From an uncultured Bacteroidales bacterium (GTDB taxonomy: Bacteria; Bacteroidota; Bacteroidia; Bacteroidales; UBA932): a stretch of DNA of 64,000 nucleotides. The position numbers and the translations under genes were made by a program. Positions 18,192-26,702 of the stretch are shown in pieces (positions within the stretch are counted from its first letter, which is position 1; each line of letters begins with the position of its first letter). The notes below the pieces were generated by a model. The model searched no databases. It was not told the DNA's origin and saw nothing but the letters and a program-made list of their open reading frames with translations. The DNA lies in NCBI GenBank assembly GCA_905233275.1, contig CAJODR010000002.1, positions 3,625 through 67,624 of the forward strand. Reading direction: 5' to 3'.

Positions 18192-19715
18192 TTACTTGTG
18201 GTTTTGACGGCCGTTGACTCTGATTGCACTGACCGGACGCACCGGGCAGAGGTTTTCGCAGGCGCCGCAGCCGATGCAGAGATCCTCCATGACGACGGGG
18301 TGCTTGCGACCTTCCGGATCGTCCGGATCGACGGGCACCATCAGGATGGCTCCTACCGGACAATGGCGTGCGCACAGTCCGCAGTCCACCGAGACTCCGA
18401 CCTGCTCCGCGGGATTTTCCGTGATACACATTGTGCGGTCGACGGAGGCGAGACCTATATGATAATCAGTCTTTTCCTCGCGGGTAATCCGCGTAATAGC
18501 GCCGCTCGGGCAGAGCTCGGAGCAGCGGGTGCACTCCGGCCGGCAGTAGCCCTTTTCGTAGGACATCTCCGGCTGGAGGAAATGCTCCAGGCTTCCGCTT
18601 GCGCGGAGAACGTCGTTAGGACATTCAGCCACGCAAAGCTGGCACGCCGTGCAGCGGGTGTAGAAGTCCTTGACGCTCTTCGATCCCGGAGGCGTCAGGG
18701 GTATTTCGCGCTCAGGAGCCTGTTTGGGAAGGATTTCAGCAAAGCCGCCGTCCGTCTTCTTGGCCGCCGCCTTCAGCGTCGCCGTCCCCACCGCCGCTGC
18801 CGCTCCCACCAGGAACGCCCTCCTGCCAGTAGAAGGAGATTTCTCGGCTTCCTCTTTGTCTTTTCGACCAAGGCCGGAGGCCGCGTGGAGAAATCTGTTC
18901 TGATAATGCAGCGCATCGAACTTGCAGGCTGATATGCAGTTGAAGCAGTCGACGCAGCGGGTGTGATCGATTGTGTGGGTGGATATATCGATGCAGGAGG
19001 CTTTGCATTCGTGCTCGCAGATGTGGCAGTTCTTGCATTTGTCGGCATCGATGACCGGGCGGAAGATTGAGAAGCGGGAGAAGAAACTGAGCGTCGTGCC
19101 GACCGGGCAGATGTCGTTGCAATATGTCCTGCCCCCCTTCCATGCAAGGATTGTCACCACCACCAGCGTCACCGCCGCAGTGATCAGCACCGGCAGCGAG
19201 CGGAGCCACGCCTCCTTCGGATAGAAGGCGTAATTGCCGGCCCTCTCGGACCAGGCTGCAAGGAGATTGTTACCCCAAACGACGACCGGCTGGAAGATAC
19301 TCTGGATTATTCGCCCATAGGCGCTGTACGGGGCAAGAATTACGACGAACGCATGCACCCCGGCGATAATCGCAATGACGAACAGCGCCCAGATGCCGTA
19401 ACGCAGCCATTTGTGCTCCTTGCGGTAATGGAAACGCCTCCTGGCCTTCTTGGACAACAGACCGCGGAAGCCGCTGACGCCATCCTGATACACACCCAGA
19501 GGGCAGATGACCGAGCAGTACACACGGCCGAAAACAAGCGTCAACAGCACCAGAAGCGCGATGACGGCCAGATTGAGCGCCATCACCGCGGGGAGGAACT
19601 GCACTTTGGCCATCCACCCCAGCCAGTGGTTCAGCGCACCGCTGAAATCGAGAAGAAGGAGAGTGATTCCGGCCCAGAACAGCACGGCCAGAGCCCTTCG
19701 TAATTTCTTGAGCAT
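18192..19715 (-). CDS. Membrane NapH/NosR-type ferredoxin fused to a NapG/MauM-like ferredoxin
   Basis: 507 residues from ATG 19715; upstream in-frame starts would overlap the divergent GH125 gene. The first half has about four membrane segments with the paired motifs CSVICPLG and CNDICPVG, then CKNCHICEHECK and CVDCFNCISACK. In the middle is a twin-arginine-like stretch, TGRRAFLVGAAAAVG. The second half carries four more cysteine groups (CTACQLCVAECP, CTRCSELCP, CGLCARHCPVG, CIGCGACENLCP). This is the content of NapH plus NapG joined in one chain. It probably relays electrons from quinol to the reductase encoded next. Confidence 0.85.
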   Translation of the reverse strand: MLKKLRRALAVLFWAGITLLLLDFSGALNHWLGWMAKVQFLPAVMALNLAVIALLVLLTLVFGRVYCSVICPLGVYQDGVSGFRGLLSKKARRRFHYRKEHKWLRYGIWALFVIAIIAGVHAFVVILAPYSAYGRIIQSIFQPVVVWGNNLLAAWSERAGNYAFYPKEAWLRSLPVLITAAVTLVVVTILAWKGGRTYCNDICPVGTTLSFFSRFSIFRPVIDADKCKNCHICEHECKASCIDISTHTIDHTRCVDCFNCISACKFDALHYQNRFLHAASGLGRKDKEEAEKSPSTGRRAFLVGAAAAVGTATLKAAAKKTDGGFAEILPKQAPEREIPLTPPGSKSVKDFYTRCTACQLCVAECPNDVLRASGSLEHFLQPEMSYEKGYCRPECTRCSELCPSGAITRITREEKTDYHIGLASVDRTMCITENPAEQVGVSVDCGLCARHCPVGAILMVPVDPDDPEGRKHPVVMEDLCIGCGACENLCPVRPVSAIRVNGRQNHK

Positions 19716-19740
19716 AAGGATCCTTTTCAGTTGTAATATA

Positions 19741-19806
19741 CAAATATAGTGATTTTTACGTGCAAATAACATCTTTTGCGAAAATAACTTCTTTTTGCTA
19801 ATTTTG
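19741..19806. promoter_or_regulatory. Divergent promoters for the Fe-S operon and GH125
   Basis: Plus strand: TTTG (19775-19778), 20-base spacer, TAATTTTG (19799-19806), ending 3 bases before ATG 19810. That puts the predicted start at or inside the start codon. Minus strand: TATATTTG (19748 to 19741) serves the Fe-S operon. Confidence 0.7.
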
Positions 19807-19809
19807 GGC

Positions 19810-21207
19810 ATGAAAAGAATCCTCATACCCCTCCTTCTGACTCTTTCCGCCGCCTGTTCGGCGCAGAATACGCTCGTTTCCAAACGCCCCGCTGCCGAAG
19901 ACCGCCTTTTCGTCTCCGAAGCCGTCGAGGCCAAAATCACCGAGATAGCCTCCAAACTCACCAATCCATACCTCCGCTGGATGTTCGTCAACTGTTTCCC
20001 CAACACGCTGGATACCACCGTCCATTACGATGATGGGAGCGGGCGGACATTCGTCTATACGGGAGACATCCACGCCATGTGGCTGAGGGACAGCGGGGCA
20101 CAGGTATGGCCATACGTTGACCTCTGCGGCGGTGATGAGCACCTGCGAAAGATGCTCGCCGGCGTCATTCTCCAGCAATGGGACCTCATCAACATCGACC
20201 CCTACGCCAATGCCTTCAATCACGGCCCGACAGGCGACGGAGCGGTAACGGACGTCACCGGCACGCCACAGAGCCCATGGGTATTCGAGCGCAAGTGGGA
20301 GGTGGATTCGCACTGCTACCCCGTCCGCCTGGCATACCATTATTGGAAAGTCACCGGAGACACTTCCGTCTTCGGCGACGAATGGCTCCGCGCAATCGGC
20401 AACATTCTCCAAACCTTCACCGTCCAGCAGCGCAAGGACGGCGACGGCCCTTACTATTTCCTCCGGGTCACCGACAGGCAGCTTGACACCAAGGACCGCG
20501 TGGGCTACGGCAACCCGGTGCGCCCGGTGGGGCTCATCGCTTCGGCATTCCGCCCTTCCGACGATGCGACGCAGTTTGAATTTCTCGTGCCGTCCAATCT
20601 GTTTGCCGTCATGATTCTCCGCGAAGCCGCGGATATTCTCACGGAAGTCAACCACGAAAACGCCCTTGCAGCGCAGTGCAGAGCCCTTGCGGACGAAGTT
20701 TGGAACGCCCTCCAGAAGCACGCCATCGTCCACCATCCGGTCTACGGCGATATCTACGCCTACGAGGTGGACGGATTCGGCAACTCCTACCTGATGGACG
20801 ATGCCAACGTGCCCTCGCTGCTCTCCATGGCCTATCTCGGGGCACGGCCCATCGACGATCCGGTCTACCAGAACACCCGTCGTTTTGTCTGGAGTGATGA
20901 CAATCCCTATTTCTGGAAAGGAACGGCCGCGGAAGGCATCGGAGGCCCTCATATCGGCACCGAAGTCATCTGGCCGATGAGCATCATGATGAAGGCCTTC
21001 ACCTCAACTGACGACAAGGAAATCAGCTGGTGCATCCGGACCCTCATGGCGACCGACGCCGGCACCGGATTCATCCACGAAAGCTTCGACCGCAACGACG
21101 CCTCCCGCTTTACCCGTGAATGGTTCGCATGGCAAAATACCCTCTTCGGCGAGCTGATTATCAAGCTCGTGTCGGAGGGTAAACTGGAGGTTCTTAATTC
21201 CTTGTAA
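19810..21207 (+). CDS. Glycoside hydrolase family 125 (exo-alpha-1,6-mannosidase)
   Basis: 465 residues with a signal peptide ending near CSAQN. GH125 signatures are clear: FVYTGDIHAMWLRDSGAQVWPY, DPYANAFNHGPTGDG, and WEVDSHCYPVRLAYHYW, which contains the catalytic-acid Asp. GTGFIHESFD holds the base Glu. Family members are inverting exo-alpha-1,6-mannosidases trimming N-glycans or mannan. The stop codon directly abuts that of galM on the other strand. Together with GH92 at 32555 it points to mannose-containing glycans as food. Confidence 0.92.
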   Translation: MKRILIPLLLTLSAACSAQNTLVSKRPAAEDRLFVSEAVEAKITEIASKLTNPYLRWMFVNCFPNTLDTTVHYDDGSGRTFVYTGDIHAMWLRDSGAQVWPYVDLCGGDEHLRKMLAGVILQQWDLINIDPYANAFNHGPTGDGAVTDVTGTPQSPWVFERKWEVDSHCYPVRLAYHYWKVTGDTSVFGDEWLRAIGNILQTFTVQQRKDGDGPYYFLRVTDRQLDTKDRVGYGNPVRPVGLIASAFRPSDDATQFEFLVPSNLFAVMILREAADILTEVNHENALAAQCRALADEVWNALQKHAIVHHPVYGDIYAYEVDGFGNSYLMDDANVPSLLSMAYLGARPIDDPVYQNTRRFVWSDDNPYFWKGTAAEGIGGPHIGTEVIWPMSIMMKAFTSTDDKEISWCIRTLMATDAGTGFIHESFDRNDASRFTREWFAWQNTLFGELIIKLVSEGKLEVLNSL

Positions 21208-22362
21208 TTATTCGCCGTCAGGCTGCTGTTTGACCGAAAAGGCGTAGATGCAGTGGCTGCGGTAGGTCTCGCCGGGCCTCAGGACGACTGAGGGCCAGTC
21301 GGGCTTGTTGGGGCTGTCCGGATAGTGCTGCGTCTCGAGGCAGATGGCGTGGCGCTCGTTGTAGACCACTCCCTTCTTGCCCTTGACGGTGCCGTTGAGG
21401 AAGTTGCCGGAATAGACCTGGATGCCGGGTTCGTCGGTGTAGACCTTGAGATCGATGCCCGTCGAGGGGCAGAACAGCTCCGCGGCCACCTTGTTGATGT
21501 CACCGCCCGTTGAAAGCACCCAGTTGTGGTCGAATCCGTTGCCGTAACGGATCTGCTGGCTGTCGGAATTGATCTCGAGGCCGATGCGTTTCGGCTTGCG
21601 GAAATCCAGCGACGTGTGCTCCACCGGGGCGATCTCCCCCGTCGGAATCAACGTGGAGTCGACAGGAGTGAAGCAGTCGGCGTTGATATAGAGGAGGTCT
21701 TGCACGATGGCGTAATCCGCCGGATTTCCCGAGAGGTTGAAGTACGCATGATTGGTCATGTTGATGACCGTGGGAGCGTCAGTAGTGGCCTCGTACTGAA
21801 TGTCAATCTTGTTGTCCCCCGTGAGAGTGTAGGTGACGAAAGCCTTGACGTTTCCGGGGAAATTGTTGTCGCCGTCCTGCGAATTGCGGAGCAGCTTCAG
21901 GTGCGATTCGTCGGCCTCGACGACTTCGTAGACCTGGTACTGCCAGCCTGTGGGTCCGCCGTGGAGGCAGTGCGTGAAATTATTCCGCGGAAGCTGATAA
22001 GTAACTGAGTCAATTGAGAATACGCCGTTGTTGATGCGGTTGGCATAACGGCCGATGGCAGCACCGAAATCGGTCTGGTTGTTCTCCGGAAAATAGTCGG
22101 AGACCTTGTCGAATCCGAGCACGACGTCCTGCAGCTGGCCTTGGTTGTCCGGCACCATGACGGAGACTATTCGTCCGCCGAAATTGGTGATGCATACCTC
22201 CATTCCGTTGGCATTTTTCAGCGTATAGAGCGCTGTCTTGGCGCCGTTGTATTCGGATTCGAAGTCCTTAGGATTGAGTCCGGAGGCGGTTATTTCGTCC
22301 TTGCAGGAAGCAAGAGCGACTACCGCCAGCCCGACGATGCATGCTTTAACGAATGCTTTCAT
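21208..22362 (-). CDS. galM: Aldose 1-epimerase lipoprotein
   Basis: 384 residues with a lipoprotein signal (VALASC), so it is an envelope-anchored mutarotase. Family motifs include ITNFGGRIVSV, GRYANRINNG, FTHCLHGGPTGW with the catalytic His, MTNHAYFNL, and ICLETQHYPDSPN with the catalytic Glu. It interconverts alpha and beta anomers of sugars released by glycosidases. The ATG at 22362 was preferred to a GTG one codon before. Confidence 0.92.
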   Translation of the reverse strand: MKAFVKACIVGLAVVALASCKDEITASGLNPKDFESEYNGAKTALYTLKNANGMEVCITNFGGRIVSVMVPDNQGQLQDVVLGFDKVSDYFPENNQTDFGAAIGRYANRINNGVFSIDSVTYQLPRNNFTHCLHGGPTGWQYQVYEVVEADESHLKLLRNSQDGDNNFPGNVKAFVTYTLTGDNKIDIQYEATTDAPTVINMTNHAYFNLSGNPADYAIVQDLLYINADCFTPVDSTLIPTGEIAPVEHTSLDFRKPKRIGLEINSDSQQIRYGNGFDHNWVLSTGGDINKVAAELFCPSTGIDLKVYTDEPGIQVYSGNFLNGTVKGKKGVVYNERHAICLETQHYPDSPNKPDWPSVVLRPGETYRSHCIYAFSVKQQPDGE

Positions 22363-22391
22363 CACTATCTGGATTAAGTTGTTTCAGTTTT

Positions 22392-22435
22392 CAAAAATAC
22401 GTTATTTGACGGACAATACAAAATTCGTATATTTG
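22392..22435. promoter_or_regulatory. Interleaved divergent promoters for galM and the 22458 lipoprotein
   Basis: Plus: TTTG (22405-22408), N19, TATATTTG (22428-22435). Minus: TTTG (22422 to 22419), N19, TATTTTTG (22399 to 22392). The two promoters overlap, so they may compete for polymerase. Confidence 0.75.
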
Positions 22436-22457
22436 TATTCAAGTAATACCGATACCA

Positions 22458-22892
22458 ATGAAAGCAAGCGCCCGCATGGTCATAATGATGGCCGTCACAG
22501 TCCTGGTGTTCTCATCCTGCTCTATCATGTGTAAGAAAAAATCTGTCCTCAAGGACACAAAATGGTCCGCCGAAGAAACCGAATTCATCGCCGACGTCGG
22601 CAACGCCAAAAGGGTAATCACCCTGGAGCTCCTGACTGACAAGGACTTCCGCCTGACAAATATGTATGTCGTGCCCTCTCATCCGGCTATGTACATGAAT
22701 GCCGACGGGACGGTCGACGTCATTCCCGGCCATTCGTCGGTATACATGGAAGAAGGCACCTATAAGTTCAATGGCAGCAAACTCGTGCTGACGACAACCG
22801 AGGGCCTCAAAAAAGAATACGAGTACCGCGACGGCACCCTTCTCGGAGAAGGCCTTCCGGGATCACACGTTGTTTTCCATCGGGAGGACTAG
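22458..22892 (+). CDS. Small lipoprotein of unknown function
   Basis: 144 residues with a lipoprotein signal ending at Cys21 (VFSSC). The rest looks like a small beta-rich domain, similar in layout to META/NlpE-type lipoproteins (DTKWSAEETEF near the start, then VLTTTEGLKKEYEYRDG). No family is certain. Its 3' end overlaps that of the convergent TupA-like gene by 30 bases. Confidence 0.7.
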   Translation: MKASARMVIMMAVTVLVFSSCSIMCKKKSVLKDTKWSAEETEFIADVGNAKRVITLELLTDKDFRLTNMYVVPSHPAMYMNADGTVDVIPGHSSVYMEEGTYKFNGSKLVLTTTEGLKKEYEYRDGTLLGEGLPGSHVVFHRED

Positions 22893-23747
22893 CCAGTCCC
22901 CTATCGTCCGGTTCCATTCCTCAGGATGGAACTGCTTGGTGCCGCTGCCGGGGTAGAAGGTCAGCTCCCCGACATAAACCTTGCCCCATTCATTGTACAT
23001 GTCAACCCTGAGGAAGGGTATTCCCGCGGAGAGCTTTTCGGCAATGGAGAGCATCTCCTCGAGGTTTTTCGGCCTCGGAGACGGGGTTTCTGACGGCGGA
23101 TATTTCCTCCAGAACGGCATGGGCGTCCATTCTGTCGACATCATGTCGGTTGTATGCTCGTCCCGCCTGCAGACCAGGATGAAACGGGGGACGCCGTTAA
23201 AGCACCATACCTTATAATCGCGAGGCGATCCGCACCCGTCTTCCGGCTCCAGGAGCTCCTCAGCGATAATGCGATGCTCCCCTCCCTTGTACGCCCACTC
23301 GCGGTATTTCTTGTAAATATCCCTCTTGAAATCCCTGCTCAGGCTTTTGACCGCAGCCTTGCGGTCGAATGTTGACTTGTCGCGGCAGATACACACCGAC
23401 CTGCCACCGCCGTCCGCCGTGAGTTTCAGGACGAATTGGTCAGGCAGCGAATCCCAGTCGATATCTGACGTATTGCGCCAGACGCCGTATGTCTTGAGCG
23501 AATATCCGGGGCCGATTATGGATTCGATATAGCCCTTCGCAAGGGACTTATCTACCATCTGATGGTAATACTCCTTGTGGTCGTTGAGCTTCAGCCACTG
23601 CATTTTCTCGTTGAAAGTCAGCGGATTGTCAAGATCCGGAAAATGTCCGGTCTTGCTGTAATAGAACAGTTTCAAAAAGGTCCTGTCGGACAGCAGCGGT
23701 CCAGTGTTCCTGACAACGAACCAAAGCAGGTCGCGGAGTATTCTCAT
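22863..23747 (-). CDS. TupA-like ATP-grasp family protein
   Basis: 294 residues of the TupA-like ATP-grasp type found in glycan-synthesis clusters. Motifs: FNEKMQWLKLNDH, the ADGGGRSVCICRDK nucleotide-binding stretch, RIIAEELLEPEDG, DYKVWCFNG and FLRVDMYNEWGKVYVGELTFYPGSG. Members are thought to attach amino-acid-like groups to cell-surface glycans. The start codon overlaps the TGA of a broken upstream frame (ATGA), suggesting it was once the second gene of an operon. Confidence 0.85.
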   Translation of the reverse strand: MRILRDLLWFVVRNTGPLLSDRTFLKLFYYSKTGHFPDLDNPLTFNEKMQWLKLNDHKEYYHQMVDKSLAKGYIESIIGPGYSLKTYGVWRNTSDIDWDSLPDQFVLKLTADGGGRSVCICRDKSTFDRKAAVKSLSRDFKRDIYKKYREWAYKGGEHRIIAEELLEPEDGCGSPRDYKVWCFNGVPRFILVCRRDEHTTDMMSTEWTPMPFWRKYPPSETPSPRPKNLEEMLSIAEKLSAGIPFLRVDMYNEWGKVYVGELTFYPGSGTKQFHPEEWNRTIGDWLVLPMENNV

Positions 23748-23869
23748 CGTTTCTTGAATAGTTTTTGAACAGGGCGGGCAATCGGGTAGATGATTCTGGA
23801 AGCTTTGGGAATACGCCAGCCGAAGCCTTCCTCAGCGGCAGAGCGGCAGGGCGCGCAGTGGCCGGGCCT
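23744..23869 (-). pseudogene. C-terminal remnant of an unidentified gene upstream of the TupA-like gene
   Basis: About 41 codons of open frame, ending GWRIPKASRIIYPIARPVQKLFKKR and a TGA that overlaps the next ATG, look like a genuine protein end. A stop codon and frame changes lie just upstream. Neighbouring frames give further protein-like pieces (VNLVDIFWTAGICMPNW near 23960-24000). I cannot name the ancestral gene. Confidence 0.35.
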
Positions 23870-24396
23870 TCACCGCGACTCACGGCTGCACATTCGCCGA
23901 CAATCGCGGCGCCGATGTGCGTATGTGGCAATTCGCATGCCAATTCGGCATACAGATCCCCGCCGTCCAGAAAATATCTACAAGATTCACAGGATCAATG
24001 GTTAAGTCTCAGGTCTCTCCTGCAAAAATAACCATTTCCCCGTCATTCCCCAAACTCCCTCAATTTGTCCGGGGTGGACAAGCCCCCGGACACCCCATAC
24101 GAAGCGCGCGGAGAAATCTCTCTGAGATTCTTTCTCGATAGTTCTCCGTGGCGCTTAATATATTGAAAATCAGCGAGTAAAGTATTTGTCTAGCCCCCCA
24201 TCTGGGGGCCAGACAAATATGCAATCTCTTGTGTATTAGTCACTTCCGCGCCACGCTGGAAGCCGTAGAGGCGAACAGTTAAAAAAGCCGTGATTTGTCG
24301 TTGCCTGCTGTATGTACCAGAGATTTCTCGACTACGGCGGAGCCTTCGCTCGAAATGACAAAAGAGGAGCCATTCGAAATGACCAAAAAGGGACCG
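23870..24396. other. Non-coding, palindrome-rich region
   Basis: No credible gene. It holds coding debris (to about 24000) and three palindromic pieces. They are TGTCCGGGG/CCCCGGACA (24066-24092), the long hairpin at 24184-24218, and a REP-like stretch at about 24318-24385 in which TCGAAATGAC occurs twice (near 24350 and 24375). Confidence 0.6.
24184..24218. repeat. Strong hairpin in the non-coding region
   Basis: ATTTGTCT (24184-24191) pairs with AGACAAAT (24211-24218), and an inner CCCCC/GGGGG stem closes a 4-base loop. The outer arms give T-tracts on both strands, as in bidirectional terminators. Confidence 0.6.
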
Positions 24397-25056
24397 CTAG
24401 GGCTGGATGAGGGAGTGGAGGAGGGAGAGGGCGGAGGGGAGGTCTTCGGGGAGGGGGTGGCCGGAGGCGAAGTAGTCGTCTATAGCGGCTTTTTGGGCGG
24501 GGAAGACCTTTTTAAGATTCTTTTTGGTGTAGGAGAGGATTTTGCCGTCGGAGTAGAGGAATAGCCTTTCGGAGACCTTGTATGGGCTGTTTTTGCCGTT
24601 GAGCTCGTATGCGACGCCGTCGGCGTAGATTGTGCCGTATTCGCGGATGGAGGCGGTTTCGTCGGTGAGGCCGAAGGCGCCTTCTTTGGAGCGGTGCTGT
24701 ATTTCAACGTCGCGGCGGAGGGCGATGCCGGAGCCGATGACGACAGGATACAGGCGATAGAATACGCCTCCGTTTCTCAGGAAGGTGACGGTGTCAATCT
24801 GGACCTTTATGATATTGTCAGCATAGACTGCCGACATTTCTTTTCCTTTGTCGTCGAGGAAGCGGAGAGTGTTGTCCAGGGCGCAGATATTAAGCTTGCC
24901 CTGCGCAGGGCCCTGGCCTGACAAAAACACCATACCCTGACGGAATTCCGGCATGAGATAATACACCTCGGCCGGAATGCTGCCGTTTGACTGGGCCCCG
25001 GCGAATACAGGCATGAGCAGGCTCGCTGCCAAAACTGTGATCAATCTGAGTTTCAT
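24397..25056 (-). CDS. Secreted protein of unknown function (219 aa)
   Basis: A signal peptide (1-21, FAGAQS) is followed by a beta-rich domain with no motif I recognise. The C-terminal helix contains KKVFPAQKAAIDDYF, seen in some uncharacterised Bacteroidales exported proteins. It is divergent from the kinase operon at 25242. A CCAATAATATTGG palindrome (25088-25100) lies in front of it. Confidence 0.7.
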   Translation of the reverse strand: MKLRLITVLAASLLMPVFAGAQSNGSIPAEVYYLMPEFRQGMVFLSGQGPAQGKLNICALDNTLRFLDDKGKEMSAVYADNIIKVQIDTVTFLRNGGVFYRLYPVVIGSGIALRRDVEIQHRSKEGAFGLTDETASIREYGTIYADGVAYELNGKNSPYKVSERLFLYSDGKILSYTKKNLKKVFPAQKAAIDDYFASGHPLPEDLPSALSLLHSLIQP

Positions 25057-25182
25057 GCTGCAATATTAGCAATTATTTATTGACTCTCCAATAATATTGG
25101 ATGGTTCCCTCACCGAACGTTCCCTGAAAGTAATGGGCAAGACTCCCATGCGGCGTTTCGGCGATATCAGCGAACTGCCACA

Positions 25183-25214
25183 TTTGGCGGAATCGTCTAT
25201 TATTTATATATTTG
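25183..25214 (+). promoter_or_regulatory. Promoter of the Cache pseudokinase/kinase operon with a shared box
   Basis: TTTG (25183-25186), 20-base spacer, TATATTTG (25207-25214). The -33 box lies in catttggcggaatcg (25181-25195), which is repeated exactly at 30555-30569. Confidence 0.85.
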
Positions 25215-25241
25215 CACAAGACGGAAGGCAAGATAAACGTT

Positions 25242-26702
25242 ATGCCAAGGGCCATCGTCAAACATATCCGCAGGTCTCTCTCCTCCCAGATATCCCTCTG
25301 GGTTATGTTCATTAGTTTGTTTTTTGGTACCCTTTCGCTTATCATCATATTCAGCCACGCCAGAAGATCCATCTATGAGGTGGCGGAGAATAAAGCCTGG
25401 CAGGCCCTCCACACCACCGAATTGATCATCGACAACACGCTCAATGACGTTGAGGATGCATTGCACATTTTTCATTGGTACGTCGAGCACGATCTTGACC
25501 ATCCGGAACGATTCGGAGAAGTACTAAGCCGGCTGGTTGAGTCCAATCCCAATATCTATGGCTCCGCAATTGCCTTTGAACCAGGATTTTATCCACAGCA
25601 TGGCATTTATCACGAGGTTTATGCCCACCGGAGTTCAAAAGATTCTTCACTTGTCAACGTTTTTTATAACGAAGGAAACCAACCCTACACCAACCAGCCC
25701 TGGTATTACATCCCCCTGCATCAGGAAGAGTCGGTATGGATTGATCCCTTTGTCGATGGAGAAAACGAAGAGAAGGCCCGGATAACGGCATACGGTATCC
25801 CTCTTCACGACAATAACGGGAATACGGTAGGCATACTGTCTGCGGCGATAAAGATGGACAGGTTCGAGGAACTCGTTCTTTCCATGAAGCCATTCCCGAA
25901 TTCTCATTCGGCCGTAATCGGGAAGGACGGCCATATTATGATTCATCCGGACTCCACGCTGGTGAGCCACGAAAAGATTCTTCTGGACGCCAAAGACGAC
26001 GTAAACCACTATGCGCATCTCGCCGTAATATCAATGCTGTCCGGGCAGGTCGGAAATAACAATATCCAAGTAAACGGAGAACCGGGATATGTTTTTTACA
26101 GGCCTTTCAAAAACGCGGGTTGGAGCATTCTGATAGTTTGCCCCAAGAACGACATTTTCGGGGCCTTCAATGTCCTGCACAGGGATTTTATCATCATCTG
26201 TATCAGTAGTGTCCTGCTGGCGGGATTGCTTTGCTTTTTAATTTGCCGCAGGCAATTCCGTCCACTCAGAAGGCTACGCAAGGCGGCATACGAAATAGCC
26301 AAGGGCAATTATGACGATATCGTGGAGCCCAGCCCTCGCACCGACGAAATCGGTTATCTGCAGAACACATTCGGAAATATGCAGAAATCTGTCCGGATGC
26401 ATATTGATCGGGCAGAAAAGCGGTCTTCTGAATTAGCCCAGAGAAATAAAGACCTGGAAGTTACCTACAAACTTGCAAAGGAAGCTGACCGCATAAAGGA
26501 TGCTTTCATCCAGAATATGACAAGCACCATCGAACGGCCGGTTAAGGATATCTGCAGCATCATCCAGCACTGCTGCGACAATTTATCCCAGATTGATGAG
26601 GATCATTGTTCCAGAATGACTGCCGAAATCAAGCAAAATGCGAATGCTACCACGCAAATGCTTGACCAGTTGATAAACGTAGCAGACAAAAAGGAGATAT
26701 GA
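25242..26702 (+). CDS. Cache-HAMP sensor with a degenerate, His-less kinase dimerisation domain
   Basis: 486 residues from ATG 25242. Order: membrane segment (about 11-34), extracytoplasmic double-Cache domain (40-300; WYYIPLHQEESVWIDPFVDG, GIPLHDNNGNTVGILSAAI), a second membrane segment (about 310-332), HAMP, a coiled coil, then a 70-residue HisKA-like stretch FIQNMTSTIERPV. Aligned with NISHEVRTPL of its neighbours, the phosphoacceptor His is replaced by Ser (about residue 428), and the ATPase domain is missing altogether. It ends in an ATGA overlap with the full kinase gene. The likely role is a signalling partner that dimerises with or modulates that kinase. Confidence 0.85.
   Translation: MPRAIVKHIRRSLSSQISLWVMFISLFFGTLSLIIIFSHARRSIYEVAENKAWQALHTTELIIDNTLNDVEDALHIFHWYVEHDLDHPERFGEVLSRLVESNPNIYGSAIAFEPGFYPQHGIYHEVYAHRSSKDSSLVNVFYNEGNQPYTNQPWYYIPLHQEESVWIDPFVDGENEEKARITAYGIPLHDNNGNTVGILSAAIKMDRFEELVLSMKPFPNSHSAVIGKDGHIMIHPDSTLVSHEKILLDAKDDVNHYAHLAVISMLSGQVGNNNIQVNGEPGYVFYRPFKNAGWSILIVCPKNDIFGAFNVLHRDFIIICISSVLLAGLLCFLICRRQFRPLRRLRKAAYEIAKGNYDDIVEPSPRTDEIGYLQNTFGNMQKSVRMHIDRAEKRSSELAQRNKDLEVTYKLAKEADRIKDAFIQNMTSTIERPVKDICSIIQHCCDNLSQIDEDHCSRMTAEIKQNANATTQMLDQLINVADKKEI

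Noticed and set aside
19715..20018. Extended N-terminus of the Fe-S membrane protein (start at 20018)
   Set aside because: It would overlap the divergent GH125 gene by 200 bases and place about 100 basic residues before the first membrane helix. ATG 19715 follows the promoter box at 19741.
22458..22892. Naming the small lipoprotein as NlpE or META protein
   Set aside because: Only size and beta-rich layout agree; the defining motifs (CXXC for NlpE, the META core) are not visible.
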